This document shows, piece after piece, positions 26,836 through 35,333 of a DNA stretch of 64,000 bases. Every line of letters begins with the position of its first letter. The stretch's first letter is position 1. The DNA is taken from contig NZ_JAVFWO010000002.1 in NCBI RefSeq assembly GCF_031085295.1, positions 496,001 to 560,000 of the forward strand, given 5' to 3'. A program made the position numbers and the translations under genes. The DNA is from Microbacterium psychrotolerans (GTDB lineage Bacteria; Actinomycetota; Actinomycetes; Actinomycetales; Microbacteriaceae). The notes below the pieces were generated by a model. That model was not told where the DNA came from, made no database searches, and saw nothing but the letters and a program-made list of their open reading frames with translations.

Positions 26836-26842
26836 CGTGACG

Positions 26843-27616
26843 TCAGGCGGTCGGCCGGCCCGCGAGCGCGGCCGCGCCGATGATGCCCGCGTTGTTGCGG
26901 TGCACCGCGGGGACGATGGGCGTCTTGAGCTCGAGCAGGTGCAGGAACTTGTCGGCGTGCTTCGACACGCCGCCGCCGACGACGAAGAGGTCGGGGCTGA
27001 ACAGGAACTCGATGTGCCCGTAGTACCACTGCAGCCGCTTCGCCCACTGCTCCCAGGTGAGCTCGTGGCGCTCCATCGCGGAGTACGCTGCGTACGCCTC
27101 GGCGTCCTTCCCGTGGCGGGCGCGCTGCACGTGCCCGAGTTCCGAGTTCGGGACGAGGACGCCGTTGTACAGCAGCGCCGAGCCGATCCCGGTGCCCAGC
27201 GTGGTGAGGATGGTGAGCCCGGCCTGGTCCTTGGCGGCTCCGTAGCGCACCTCTGCGACGCCGGCGACGTCCGCATCGTTGGCGAAGTGGATGTCGCGCC
27301 CCAGACCGTCTTCGAAGAACTTCTCGGCCTCGAAGTCGATCCAGTCGTCCGAGACGTTGGCGGCCGACAGCGTGCGCCCGTTCTTGACGATCGCGGGGAA
27401 CGCCACGCCGAGGGGGACCGACTGGTCGTCGGCGACGCCGAGCGTCGAGAGGACTTCGGTCACCGCGGCGAGCACGTCCGGCGGGTGGGCCCCCTCGGGG
27501 GTCGCGACCTTGACGCGGTCGCTGATCAGCTCGCCTCGCTCGAGGTCCACGATGCCCGCCTTGATGCCGGTGCCGCCGATGTCCACGCCGACGGCGCGTG
27601 CCGCGTCAGATGCCAT
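26843..27616 (-). CDS. ppgK: Polyphosphate glucokinase
   Basis: ROK-family kinase that phosphorylates glucose with polyphosphate or ATP. The 257-residue length matches PpgK. AVGVDIGGTGIKAGIVD is the phosphate motif, FANDADVAGVAE contains the catalytic Asp, and LGTGIGSALLYNG is the second phosphate loop. The ROK zinc motif is absent, as is normal for PpgK. The gene is leaderless by layout (TAGGCT, six bases, ATG 27616). It converges on rnpB. Confidence 0.92.
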   Translation of the reverse strand: MASDAARAVGVDIGGTGIKAGIVDLERGELISDRVKVATPEGAHPPDVLAAVTEVLSTLGVADDQSVPLGVAFPAIVKNGRTLSAANVSDDWIDFEAEKFFEDGLGRDIHFANDADVAGVAEVRYGAAKDQAGLTILTTLGTGIGSALLYNGVLVPNSELGHVQRARHGKDAEAYAAYSAMERHELTWEQWAKRLQWYYGHIEFLFSPDLFVVGGGVSKHADKFLHLLELKTPIVPAVHRNNAGIIGAAALAGRPTA

Positions 27617-27622
27617 GCCGAC

Positions 27623-27628
27623 AGCCTA
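27623..27628 (-). promoter_or_regulatory. -10 of leaderless ppgK
   Basis: Minus strand TAGGCT (27628 to 27623), GTCGGC, then ATG 27616. Confidence 0.6.
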
Positions 27629-27715
27629 GCCACGCCGACAGGGCTCCTGCGGAGCCGCCCGGCGTCAGTAGGATCGTGCTGGCGGCGAGCATGCCCGCGA
27701 TCCGAGGAGGGCGAG

Positions 27716-27943
27716 ATGTCCAACGACAGCGAGAAGTACTGGTACAACCTCAAGACCGGAGCGGTCGAGAAGGGCTTCGAGTCGCCCGCGCCCGATCGCG
27801 CCGGTCCGTTCGACACTCCGGAGGAGGCCGCGAAGGCGCCCGAGGTGATCCGCGAACGGTCCCGCGCGTGGGCGGCCGAAGAGGCCCGCGAGGACTCGTG
27901 GGGCACCGACACGGTGTCCGGAGAGCCCGGCGACGACCAGTAG
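27716..27943 (+). CDS. Small SPOR-like acidic protein
   Basis: A 75-residue protein with KYWYNLKTGAVEKGFESP, then RAGPFDTPEEAAKAPEVIRE, then a helical acidic tail. This is the compact actinobacterial protein often annotated as a SPOR domain-containing protein. No signal or membrane segment is present, so a peptidoglycan-binding role like that of true SPOR domains is doubtful. ATG 27716 follows the strong GAGGAGGG. It is 60 bp upstream of glnA2, and TAGTCT overlapping its stop codon may be the glnA2 -10. Confidence 0.75.
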   Translation: MSNDSEKYWYNLKTGAVEKGFESPAPDRAGPFDTPEEAAKAPEVIRERSRAWAAEEAREDSWGTDTVSGEPGDDQ

Positions 27944-28003
27944 TCTGGCTTCGACCGCGGTCAGACAGACAAGTCGGGCGGATCCGGCACCGGAGAGGAC
28001 GCG

Positions 28004-29341
28004 ATGGACAAGCAGCGTGACTTCGTTCTGAGGACCATCGAAGAACGAGGCGTGAAGTTCGTACGGCTGTGGTTCACAGACGTGATCGGCACGTTGAAGT
28101 CCGTGGCCATCGCACCCGCAGAGGTCGAGGGAGCCTTCAGCGAGGGCCTCGGGTTCGACGGCTCCGCGATCGAGGGGCTGACCCGCTCCTACGAGTCGGA
28201 TCTGCTGGCTCACCCCGACCCCACCACGTTCCAGATCCTGCCCTGGCGGGGCGAGATCGACCCGACGGCGCGGATGTTCTGCGATATCACGACGCCCGAC
28301 GGGCAGCCTGCCGTCGCCGATCCGCGTCACGTCCTCAAGCGGACACTGGCGAAGGCGGCCGACGCCGGCTTCACGTTCTACACGCACCCCGAGATCGAGT
28401 TCTACCTGCTGAAGTCCTCGTCCTTCGGGACGGAGGGCCCCGAGCCGGTCGACTCCGCGGGGTACTTCGACAACGTTCCCGGCGGCACCGCCCATGATTT
28501 CCGCCGGCGCTCGGTGCGCATGCTGGAGGACCTCGGCATCTCGGTCGAGTTCAGTCACCACGAGGGCGGCCCCGGTCAGAACGAGATCGACCTTCGCTAT
28601 GCGGACGCGCTCACCACGGCAGACAACATCATGACGTTCCGCACCGTGATCAAAGAGGTCGCGATCGAGCAGGGCGTCTACGCCACATTCATGCCGAAGC
28701 CGATGACCGGCAAGCCCGGCAGCGGCATGCACACGCACATGTCGCTGTTCGAGGGCGACGTCAACGCCTTCTACGAGGAGGGCGCCCAGTACCAGCTCTC
28801 CAAGGTCGGCCGCCAGTTCATCGCCGGTCTGCTGCGCCACGCCAACGAGATCTCGGCGGTGACGAACCAGTTCGTCAACTCGTACAAGCGCCTCTGGGGC
28901 GGCGACGAGGCGCCCAGCTTCATCTGCTGGGGTCACAACAACCGCTCGGCGCTGGTGCGGGTCCCCCTGTACAAGCCGAACAAGGGCCAGTCCTCGCGCG
29001 TCGAGTACCGCGCGCTCGACTCGGCGGCGAACCCGTACCTCTCCTTCGCACTCATGCTCGCCGCCGGCCTCAAGGGCATCGAAGAGGAGTACGAGCTGCC
29101 CGCCGAGGCGGAGGACAACGTCTGGTCGCTGACGGATGCCGAGCGCCGCGCGCTGGGCTACGCTCCGCTTCCGGCGAGCCTCGACCACGCGCTGGAGTAC
29201 ATGGAGGAGTCCGAGCTCGTCGCCGAGACCCTCGGCGAGCAGGTGTTCAACTACGTGCTCCTCAACAAGCGCCGCGAGTGGCAGGAGTACCGCTCGCAGG
29301 TGACGGCGTTCGAGCTCAAGAGCAACCTCGAGATGCTCTGA
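28004..29341 (+). CDS. glnA2: Glutamine synthetase-family protein GlnA2 type
   Basis: A 445-residue glutamine synthetase fold. It has GFDGSAIEG, the Glu-rich metal motif THPEIEFYL, the ATP-loop sequence KPGSGMHTHMS and the Arg-rich NNRSALVRVP. At the place of the adenylylation tyrosine of GlnA1 ([10 protein letters not shown]) this protein has DNVWSLTDAE, so it should not be controlled by GlnE. Position directly before glnE matches Rv2222c in Mycobacterium. Whether it makes glutamine or acts on another amine is open. ATG 28004 follows GGAGAGG. Confidence 0.9.
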   Translation: MDKQRDFVLRTIEERGVKFVRLWFTDVIGTLKSVAIAPAEVEGAFSEGLGFDGSAIEGLTRSYESDLLAHPDPTTFQILPWRGEIDPTARMFCDITTPDGQPAVADPRHVLKRTLAKAADAGFTFYTHPEIEFYLLKSSSFGTEGPEPVDSAGYFDNVPGGTAHDFRRRSVRMLEDLGISVEFSHHEGGPGQNEIDLRYADALTTADNIMTFRTVIKEVAIEQGVYATFMPKPMTGKPGSGMHTHMSLFEGDVNAFYEEGAQYQLSKVGRQFIAGLLRHANEISAVTNQFVNSYKRLWGGDEAPSFICWGHNNRSALVRVPLYKPNKGQSSRVEYRALDSAANPYLSFALMLAAGLKGIEEEYELPAEAEDNVWSLTDAERRALGYAPLPASLDHALEYMEESELVAETLGEQVFNYVLLNKRREWQEYRSQVTAFELKSNLEML

Positions 29342-29354
29342 GACCGGCTGACGC

Positions 29355-32300
29355 ATGTCCGCGAGCGAGCGACCGGGTTCTCTGACCCCACTCGCTCGCC
29401 TGGGCTTCAGCCGTCTCACCGATGCCGAGGCGCTGCTGGCCGAGCTCTCCGACCTCGTGGATGCGCCTCGCGACGAGCTGCTGGACGGCGCGGGTGCCGC
29501 GGCGGACCCCGACGAGGCGCTGCAGGCGCTGACGCGCCTGGCGAGACGCGATGCCGCGCCGGTGCAGCGCGCGCGCTCGCGACCGGGCGCATGGCGCGCA
29601 CTGTGGTCCCTGCTGGGCGCGTCGACCGGGTTTGGGGAGTTCTTCTTCCGTCACCCGTCCGAGGTCGATCAGCTCACCGGCGCGGGCGAGCGACTGCCCA
29701 CCGCGGACGAACTGCGCGCGGAACTCCTCGACTCGGTCGGCGCGGTCGACGGATTCGCCGCCGAGGGGGACGAGAGCGCCTGGGTCGCACTGCGCGTGCG
29801 CTACCGCCGCATGCTCGCCCGGATTGCGGCATACGACCTGCTGAGCCCCTCGCCGGTCGACGAGATCGCCGCGGTGTCGGCGCGACTCGCGGATGCCGCC
29901 GGCGCAGCGCTCGAGGCGTCGCTGGCGGTCGCCCGCACGCGCGTGTCGGGCGGCGCGGTCGGCGCCGGCCTCTTCCCCCGCGACCAGGTCGCGCGGGCCC
30001 AGCTCGCGATCATCGGAATGGGCAAGACCGGGGCGCGCGAGCTGAACTACGTCAGCGATGTCGACGTGATCTTCGTGGCGGGCGGCGACGACGAGGCCCT
30101 CGAGCGGTTCGGCGAGAGCCGCATCGTCGACATCGCAACCCGCCTCGCGGTCCAGACGATGCGCGGAATCTCGGGTGTCGAGATCGAGCCGCCGCTGTGG
30201 GAGGTGGACGCCAACCTGCGTCCGGAAGGCAAACAGGGCGCGCTCGTGCGCACGCTCGACTCGCATCTGGCGTACTACGACCGGTGGGCGAAGAGCTGGG
30301 AGTTCCAGGCGCTGCTCAAGGCGCGCCCGATCGCCGGCGACGAAGCGCTCGGCAGGGCGTACACCGCAGCGGTCCAGCCCAAGATCTGGACCAGCGCCGC
30401 GCGTGAGAACTTCGTCGACAGCGTGCAGCGGATGCGCGAGCGCGTCACCGAGCACATCCCCGCGGCCGACGTGCCGTACCAGCTCAAGCTCGGCCCCGGC
30501 GGCATCCGCGACATCGAGTTCACGGTGCAGCTGCTGCAGCTCGTCCACGGGCTGTCCGACGACCGGATCCGCCAGCGCGGCACGCTCGAGGCGCTCGACG
30601 CGCTGGTTACGGAGGGCTACATCGGCCGTGCCGAGGCATCGGCGTTCTCACGGGACTACCGGGTGCTGCGGCTGCTCGAGCACCGCGTGCAGCTGCGCCA
30701 GCTGCGCCGCACGCACCTCATGCCGTCGCGGCCGGAGGAGCGTCGGGTGCTCGCCCGCGCGAGCGGGCTCGCCGACACCGGCGAGGGCATCTGGAAGCTG
30801 TGGGAGTCGGTCAAGCGCGAGGTGCGCGACATCCACGTCCGCCTCTTCTACCGCCCGCTTCTGTCGGCGGTGGCGGCGCTGCCCGCCGACGAGCGCGTGC
30901 TGTCGACGGCGCAGGCGCACGACCGCCTCGCGGCCATCGGATTCTCCGATCCTGCCGGCGCGCTCCGCCACATCGCCGCGCTGACCAGCGGGCTCAGCCG
31001 CAAGGCGACCATCCAGCGCCACCTCATGCCCGTCATGATCCGGTGGTTCGCAGACGGTGTCGACCCCGACTACGGCCTGCTGGCGTTTCGCCGGCTGAGC
31101 GAGCGCCTGGGCGACACGCACTGGTTCCTGCGCATGCTGCGCGACTCCTCGGGGGCGGCCGAGAGCCTTTCCCGCGTGCTGTCGGGCTCGCGGTACGTCG
31201 GCGAGCTCATCGAGTGGATCCCCGAGTCGGCCGCCTGGCTGGACGACCCGGAGCTCCTCCGTCCGCGCTCCGGACGGGCCCTGCAACAGGAGGCGCGCGC
31301 CATCCAGACGCGGCACGACACGATCACCGAGGCCATGCGCGCCGTGCGCGCGCTGCGTCGGCGCGAACAGCTGCGGATCGCCATGGGCGCCATCCTCGGC
31401 AGCGTGACGATCGAAGAAGTCGCAGCGGCGCTCACCACGATCACCGATGTGACCATCCAGGCGACGCTGCGAGCCGTACGCCGTGAGATCGTGCCGCCCG
31501 AGGACGCCGCACTGGATTTCTCGGTCATCGCGATGGGACGCTTCGGCGGCGCCGAGCTCGGCTTCGGCTCCGACGCGGACGTCATGTACGTCTATCGCCC
31601 GAACGGCGTCGACCCGCAGCGCGCGAGCGAGCTGGCCCTGAAGCTCGTGGCCGCGCTGCGCACCTACTCCGAAGACCACCGCGTGCCGCTCGAGCTCGAT
31701 GCGGATCTTCGCCCAGAAGGCCGCAACGGCCCCCTCGCACGCTCGCTCGACGCCTACGCCGAGTACTACCGCCGCTGGGCGCTGTCGTGGGAGGCACAGG
31801 CTCTCCTGCGCGCACGCGGCGTCGCAGGCAGCGTGAAGCTCATCGACGACTTCATGCAGCTCGCCGATCAGGTCCGCTATCCGGAGCGGGTCGACGTGGC
31901 GGCGACACGCGAGATCAAGCGGATCAAGGCTCGCGTCGAGAGCGAGCGGCTGCCGCAGGGCGTCGATCCGTCCCGGCACCTGAAGCTGGGCCCGGGGTCG
32001 CTGAGCGACGTCGAATGGCTCGTCCAGCTGCTCCAGCTGCAGCACGCGCACGCCGTGCCCGAGATGCGGACGACGTCGACGCTGGACGCGCTCCGCGCGG
32101 CGGAGCGCGCGGGCTTCATCCCCACGGCCGCCGCCGACCGGCTCGCAGCCGCCTGGCGGCTCGCCAGCCGGCTGCGATCGGCCAACACGCTGCTCTCGGG
32201 TCAGACGAGCGATGTGCTCCCCGTCGACCGCAGCAAGCTCGACGGGATCGGCCGGCTCCTCGAGTACCCGCCGCGCTCGGCCACGCAGGTCGAGGAGGAC

Positions 32301-32357
32301 TACTTGGGGACCACGCGCCGTGCCCGCCGCGTCTTCGAGAAGCTCTTCTACGGCTGA
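29355..32357 (+). CDS. glnE: Glutamine synthetase adenylyltransferase
   Basis: Adds and removes AMP on the GlnA1 tyrosine. The 1000-residue protein has two nucleotidyltransferase domains. The N-terminal deadenylylase has NYVSDVDVIFVAGG; the C-terminal adenylylase has GFGSDADVMYVYRP. The paired repeats LRPEGKQGALVRTLDS and LRPEGRNGPLARSLDA show the internal duplication. ATG 29355 lies 13 nt after glnA2 and is presumably cotranscribed. Its target GlnA1 is encoded convergently just downstream. Confidence 0.95.
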   Translation: MSASERPGSLTPLARLGFSRLTDAEALLAELSDLVDAPRDELLDGAGAAADPDEALQALTRLARRDAAPVQRARSRPGAWRALWSLLGASTGFGEFFFRHPSEVDQLTGAGERLPTADELRAELLDSVGAVDGFAAEGDESAWVALRVRYRRMLARIAAYDLLSPSPVDEIAAVSARLADAAGAALEASLAVARTRVSGGAVGAGLFPRDQVARAQLAIIGMGKTGARELNYVSDVDVIFVAGGDDEALERFGESRIVDIATRLAVQTMRGISGVEIEPPLWEVDANLRPEGKQGALVRTLDSHLAYYDRWAKSWEFQALLKARPIAGDEALGRAYTAAVQPKIWTSAARENFVDSVQRMRERVTEHIPAADVPYQLKLGPGGIRDIEFTVQLLQLVHGLSDDRIRQRGTLEALDALVTEGYIGRAEASAFSRDYRVLRLLEHRVQLRQLRRTHLMPSRPEERRVLARASGLADTGEGIWKLWESVKREVRDIHVRLFYRPLLSAVAALPADERVLSTAQAHDRLAAIGFSDPAGALRHIAALTSGLSRKATIQRHLMPVMIRWFADGVDPDYGLLAFRRLSERLGDTHWFLRMLRDSSGAAESLSRVLSGSRYVGELIEWIPESAAWLDDPELLRPRSGRALQQEARAIQTRHDTITEAMRAVRALRRREQLRIAMGAILGSVTIEEVAAALTTITDVTIQATLRAVRREIVPPEDAALDFSVIAMGRFGGAELGFGSDADVMYVYRPNGVDPQRASELALKLVAALRTYSEDHRVPLELDADLRPEGRNGPLARSLDAYAEYYRRWALSWEAQALLRARGVAGSVKLIDDFMQLADQVRYPERVDVAATREIKRIKARVESERLPQGVDPSRHLKLGPGSLSDVEWLVQLLQLQHAHAVPEMRTTSTLDALRAAERAGFIPTAAADRLAAAWRLASRLRSANTLLSGQTSDVLPVDRSKLDGIGRLLEYPPRSATQVEEDYLGTTRRARRVFEKLFYG

Positions 32358-32442
32358 GAGGCGCGGTCTGCTCGGGCGTCGTCCCACCGGTCCGGACGTC
32401 GTCAGGGCACACTCGCACGACAGCGTCCGCCGGAGAACCAGA

Positions 32443-32479
32443 ACTCCTCCGGACTCCCTGAGCGGGAGTCCGGAGGAGT
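32443..32479. terminator. Terminator between glnE and glnA
   Basis: ACTCCTCCGGACTCCC (32443-32458) and GGGAGTCCGGAGGAGT (32464-32479) form a perfect 16-bp stem with loop TGAGC, shared by convergent genes. Confidence 0.85.
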
Positions 32480-32494
32480 CGCGTGATCCGGGTG

Positions 32495-33919
32495 TCAGAC
32501 CCCGAAGTACAGCTCGTACTCGAACGGGTGCGGACGCGCGTTGAGCGGCTGGATCTCGTTCTCGATCTTGTACTCGATCCACGTCTCGATCAGCTCGGGC
32601 GTGAAGACGCCGCCCTTCAGCAGGAACTCGTGGTCGGCGCGGAGCGCGTCCAGCGAGTCGAGCAGGGAGTTCGGCACCTGCGGGATGTTCTTCGCCTCCT
32701 CGGGGGGAAGCTCGTACAGGTCCTTGTCGACCGGCTCGTGCGGCTCGATGCGGTTCTGGATGCCGTCGAGACCGGCCATCAGCTGCGCGGCGAAGGCGAG
32801 GTACGGGTTGCCCGAGGCGTCGGGCGCGCGGAACTCGATGCGCTTGGCCTTCGGGTTGGAGCCCGTGATCGGGATGCGGATGGCGGCCGAGCGGTTGCCG
32901 GCCGAGTAGACCAGGTTGACCGGGGCCTCGTAGCCCTTGACGAGTCGCTTGTACGAGTTCAGCGTCGGGTTGGTGAACGCGAGCAGCGCCGGCGCGTGGG
33001 CCAGGATGCCGCCGATGTACCAGCGCGCCAGGTCGGAGAGCTGCGCGTAGCCCTTCTCGTCGTAGAAGAGCGGCTTGCCCTCGAGCCACAGCGACTGGTG
33101 CGTGTGCATGCCGGAGCCGTTGTCGCCGAAGAGCGGCTTGGGCATGAAGGTCGCGACCTTGCCCCACTCGTTGGCGACGTTCTTGACGATGTACTTGAAC
33201 TTCAGGATGTCGTCGGCCGCGTGCACCATGGTGTCGAAGCGGTAGTTGATCTCCTGCTGGCCGCCGGTGCCCACCTCGTGGTGCGCGCGCTCGAGGAGCA
33301 GGCCCGACTCGATGAGGCGGAGGCTGATGTCATCGCGGAGGTCCGCCGTCTTGTCGACCGGCGAGACGGGGAAGTAGCCGCCCTTGTACGGGGTCTTGTT
33401 GGCAAGGTTGCCGCCCTCTTCGGTGCGGCCCGAGTTCCAGGCGCCCTCTTCGGAGTCGACGGAGTAGAAGCTCGAGTTCTGCTTCACCTCGTAGCGGACG
33501 TCGTCGAAGATGTAGAACTCCGCCTCGGGAGCGAAGAACGCGGTGTCGGCGATGCCGGTCGACGCGAGGTACTTCTCCGCCTTCTTGGCGACCTGACGCG
33601 GGTCCTTCGCGTAGATCTCGCCGTTGCGAGGGTTGTAGATGTCGAACACCATGACGAGGGTCTTCGCCTCGCGGAACGGGTCGAGGTAGGCCGTCGACAC
33701 GTCGGGGATCAGCTGCATGTCCGATTCGTGGATGTTCGCGAATCCCCGGATGGAGGAGCCGTCGAACAGCTGGCCGACCGTGAAGAACTCTTCGTCAACG
33801 GTGGAGGCCGGGATGTTGAAGTGCTGCTGCACGCCAGGAAGGTCCGTGAAACGGATGTCGAGGAACTTGACGTCCTCGTCCTTGATGAACTTCAGCACCT
33901 CGGATGAATCTTTGAACAT
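32495..33919 (-). CDS. glnA: Glutamine synthetase type I (GlnA1)
   Basis: Main ammonium-assimilating enzyme. From ATG 33919 (GGAG before it) the protein has 474 residues. [31 protein letters not shown] and NRSAAIRIP are all present. The adenylylation site Tyr402 in [10 protein letters not shown] is intact, so GlnE control is expected. The frame extends upstream to 33976 but the N-terminus [12 protein letters not shown] is the canonical start. A GlnR-type box lies 72-109 bp upstream. The RDD gene upstream on the other strand is a conserved actinobacterial neighbour. Confidence 0.97.
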   Translation of the reverse strand: MFKDSSEVLKFIKDEDVKFLDIRFTDLPGVQQHFNIPASTVDEEFFTVGQLFDGSSIRGFANIHESDMQLIPDVSTAYLDPFREAKTLVMVFDIYNPRNGEIYAKDPRQVAKKAEKYLASTGIADTAFFAPEAEFYIFDDVRYEVKQNSSFYSVDSEEGAWNSGRTEEGGNLANKTPYKGGYFPVSPVDKTADLRDDISLRLIESGLLLERAHHEVGTGGQQEINYRFDTMVHAADDILKFKYIVKNVANEWGKVATFMPKPLFGDNGSGMHTHQSLWLEGKPLFYDEKGYAQLSDLARWYIGGILAHAPALLAFTNPTLNSYKRLVKGYEAPVNLVYSAGNRSAAIRIPITGSNPKAKRIEFRAPDASGNPYLAFAAQLMAGLDGIQNRIEPHEPVDKDLYELPPEEAKNIPQVPNSLLDSLDALRADHEFLLKGGVFTPELIETWIEYKIENEIQPLNARPHPFEYELYFGV

Positions 33920-33990
33920 GAAGACTCCAGAGGTAGGGCATTCGGATCCGCCCGTGCGGGCCGGGCTTGCTGGCAAGCTACCCGCAGGGG

Positions 33991-34028
33991 ATTGCCCGGC
34001 AGTATCACTTGTGTTTCCGGGATGTTAC
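33991..34028 (-). promoter_or_regulatory. GlnR-type box upstream of glnA
   Basis: On the glnA strand, four 5-mers lie exactly 6 nt apart: GTAAC (34028-34024), GAAAC (34017-34013), GATAC (34006-34002) and GCAAT (33995-33991). This fits the actinobacterial GlnR pattern GTNAC-n6-GAAAC repeated twice, with the distal half weaker. Confidence 0.6.
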
Positions 34029-34039
34029 GACGACCTGTA

Positions 34040-34045
34040 TACGCT
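34040..34045 (+). promoter_or_regulatory. -10 of leaderless RDD gene
   Basis: TACGCT, six bases GGGGAA, then GTG 34052. Confidence 0.6.
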
Positions 34046-34051
34046 GGGGAA

Positions 34052-34444
34052 GTGACGCAGAGCACCCAGGACTACCCCGGCGAACGACTCGGACTGCCCC
34101 GGGAGGGCACCGGATCGATCGGCCGGCTCGGCCGTCGTGTGGGCGCACTCTTCGTCGACTACGGCGCCGCGTATCTCATCTCGGGGTTCTTCGGATGGGA
34201 CCCGCTCGCGATCCTCGCGATCTTCGCGGCGATCCAGATCGTCTTCCTGCCGACCCTGCAGGGGAGCCCCGGTCACCGCATCTTCGGCCTGCGGCTGGTG
34301 CGTGTCGACGGCGCGTGGGTGGGCCTGTGGCGGCCCGTGATCCGCACGGCACTGCTCGTCCTCGCGATCCCGGCGGTCATCTGGGATGCCGATCAGCGCG
34401 GCCTGCACGACAAGGCCGCAGGCACGGTTCTCATCCGCTCCTGA
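34052..34444 (+). CDS. RDD-family membrane protein
   Basis: A 130-residue protein. The RDD domain is visible as IGRLGRRVGALFVDYGAAYLISGFFGW, then a second helix (LAILAIFAAIQIVFLP) and GHRIFGLRLVRVDG, with a closing helix LLVLAIPAVIWDADQRGLHDKAAG. The aspartate in helix 1 and the DKAAG end are typical. Function is unknown. It lies beside glnA in many actinobacteria. The GTG at 34052 is set by the leaderless promoter; an upstream ATG in frame at 33992 would start in the promoter region. Confidence 0.88.
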   Translation: MTQSTQDYPGERLGLPREGTGSIGRLGRRVGALFVDYGAAYLISGFFGWDPLAILAIFAAIQIVFLPTLQGSPGHRIFGLRLVRVDGAWVGLWRPVIRTALLVLAIPAVIWDADQRGLHDKAAGTVLIRS

Positions 34445-34454
34445 CGCGTCGCCC

Positions 34455-34476
34455 GGGCCGCCCTTCGTGGTGGCCC
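34455..34476. terminator. Weak terminator between RDD and DUF4191 genes
   Basis: GGGCCGCC and GGTGGCCC form an 8-bp stem with one G-U pair and a CTTCGT loop, between convergent genes. Confidence 0.45.
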
Positions 34477-34497
34477 GCGCACCCGACGATGGTGCGC

Positions 34498-35208
34498 TCA
34501 GCGGGGTCGCGGAGCGCGCACCTTGGTGGGGTCGATGCCCTTGGGGATGGGCAGTGACGTCAGGGACTGCGAGACCGACTCGACACGCTTGATGACGGCT
34601 GCCATCGTGGCGCGGTCGATCTTCGTGGGAAGCGCCTTGATCGTCGACGAGAGCTTCGAGATCGGCACCTCGCCTTCGCCGTGGCCGATGTACAGCACGG
34701 TCACGGGAACACCCGATGCGACGCGCTGCACCTTGGAGCGCTCGTCGTTGACGAGGCGTGTGAGTCGGCCGCGGGCGCCCTCGCCCACGATCACGACGCC
34801 GCCACGACCGATCGCGCGGTAGACGGCCTCCTGCGTCTTGGGGTTGATGCCGACCGGCATCTCGCTGGCCTGCCACTTGCGCCCGAGCGAGGTCGACATG
34901 ACGTGTCCGGTGGCTCCCGGCATCCCGTCGATCTTCTTGTACATCGCTCGGGTGGACAGGCGCGTCATCGTCATCATCGATGCCAGGACGCCGAGCATGA
35001 GGCCGGTGATGCCCCACAGGATGATGCTCCACACGGCGACCGGCGGGATCGCGAACCCGATGCCCACACCTGCTGCGGTGCCGAGGAGGAGGATGCCGGC
35101 CAGCAGGTACGGCAGCCAGCGGAACTCCTTCTGGGTGAAGGTGTAGAGGGTGCGGATCTGGGAGAAGAATCCAGGGCCCTTCTCGGGGGCGGAACTGCGC
35201 GCGGCCAT
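34498..35208 (-). CDS. DUF4191 family membrane protein
   Basis: A 236-residue protein from ATG 35208. It starts MAARSSAPEKGPGFFSQIRT and has two adjacent hydrophobic helices (WLPYLLAGILLLGTAAGVGI and VAVWSIILWGITGLMLGVLA), then a soluble part with GRGGVVIVGEGARGRLTRLV and VPVTVLYIGHGEG. This is the actinobacterial DUF4191 family, usually near lipA/lipB and glnA. Its function is unknown. The -10 TAGGCT lies 7 nt before the start, with GAAAGG inside the spacer, so the transcript is leaderless or nearly so. Confidence 0.9.
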   Translation of the reverse strand: MAARSSAPEKGPGFFSQIRTLYTFTQKEFRWLPYLLAGILLLGTAAGVGIGFAIPPVAVWSIILWGITGLMLGVLASMMTMTRLSTRAMYKKIDGMPGATGHVMSTSLGRKWQASEMPVGINPKTQEAVYRAIGRGGVVIVGEGARGRLTRLVNDERSKVQRVASGVPVTVLYIGHGEGEVPISKLSSTIKALPTKIDRATMAAVIKRVESVSQSLTSLPIPKGIDPTKVRAPRPR

Positions 35209-35215
35209 ACCTTTC

Positions 35216-35221
35216 AGCCTA
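35216..35221 (-). promoter_or_regulatory. -10 of the DUF4191 gene
   Basis: Minus strand TAGGCT (35221 to 35216), GAAAGGT, then ATG 35208. Confidence 0.5.
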
Positions 35222-35333
35222 CCTTTTCGCGGCGTCCTCCTCGGCTCCTCCACAGTCCCGCGCTCCGCCTATCGGTCCACAGAACCGCTCGCTCCGACGG
35301 CTGTGCGCACATCTCGCCCCGCAGACTGTCGCC

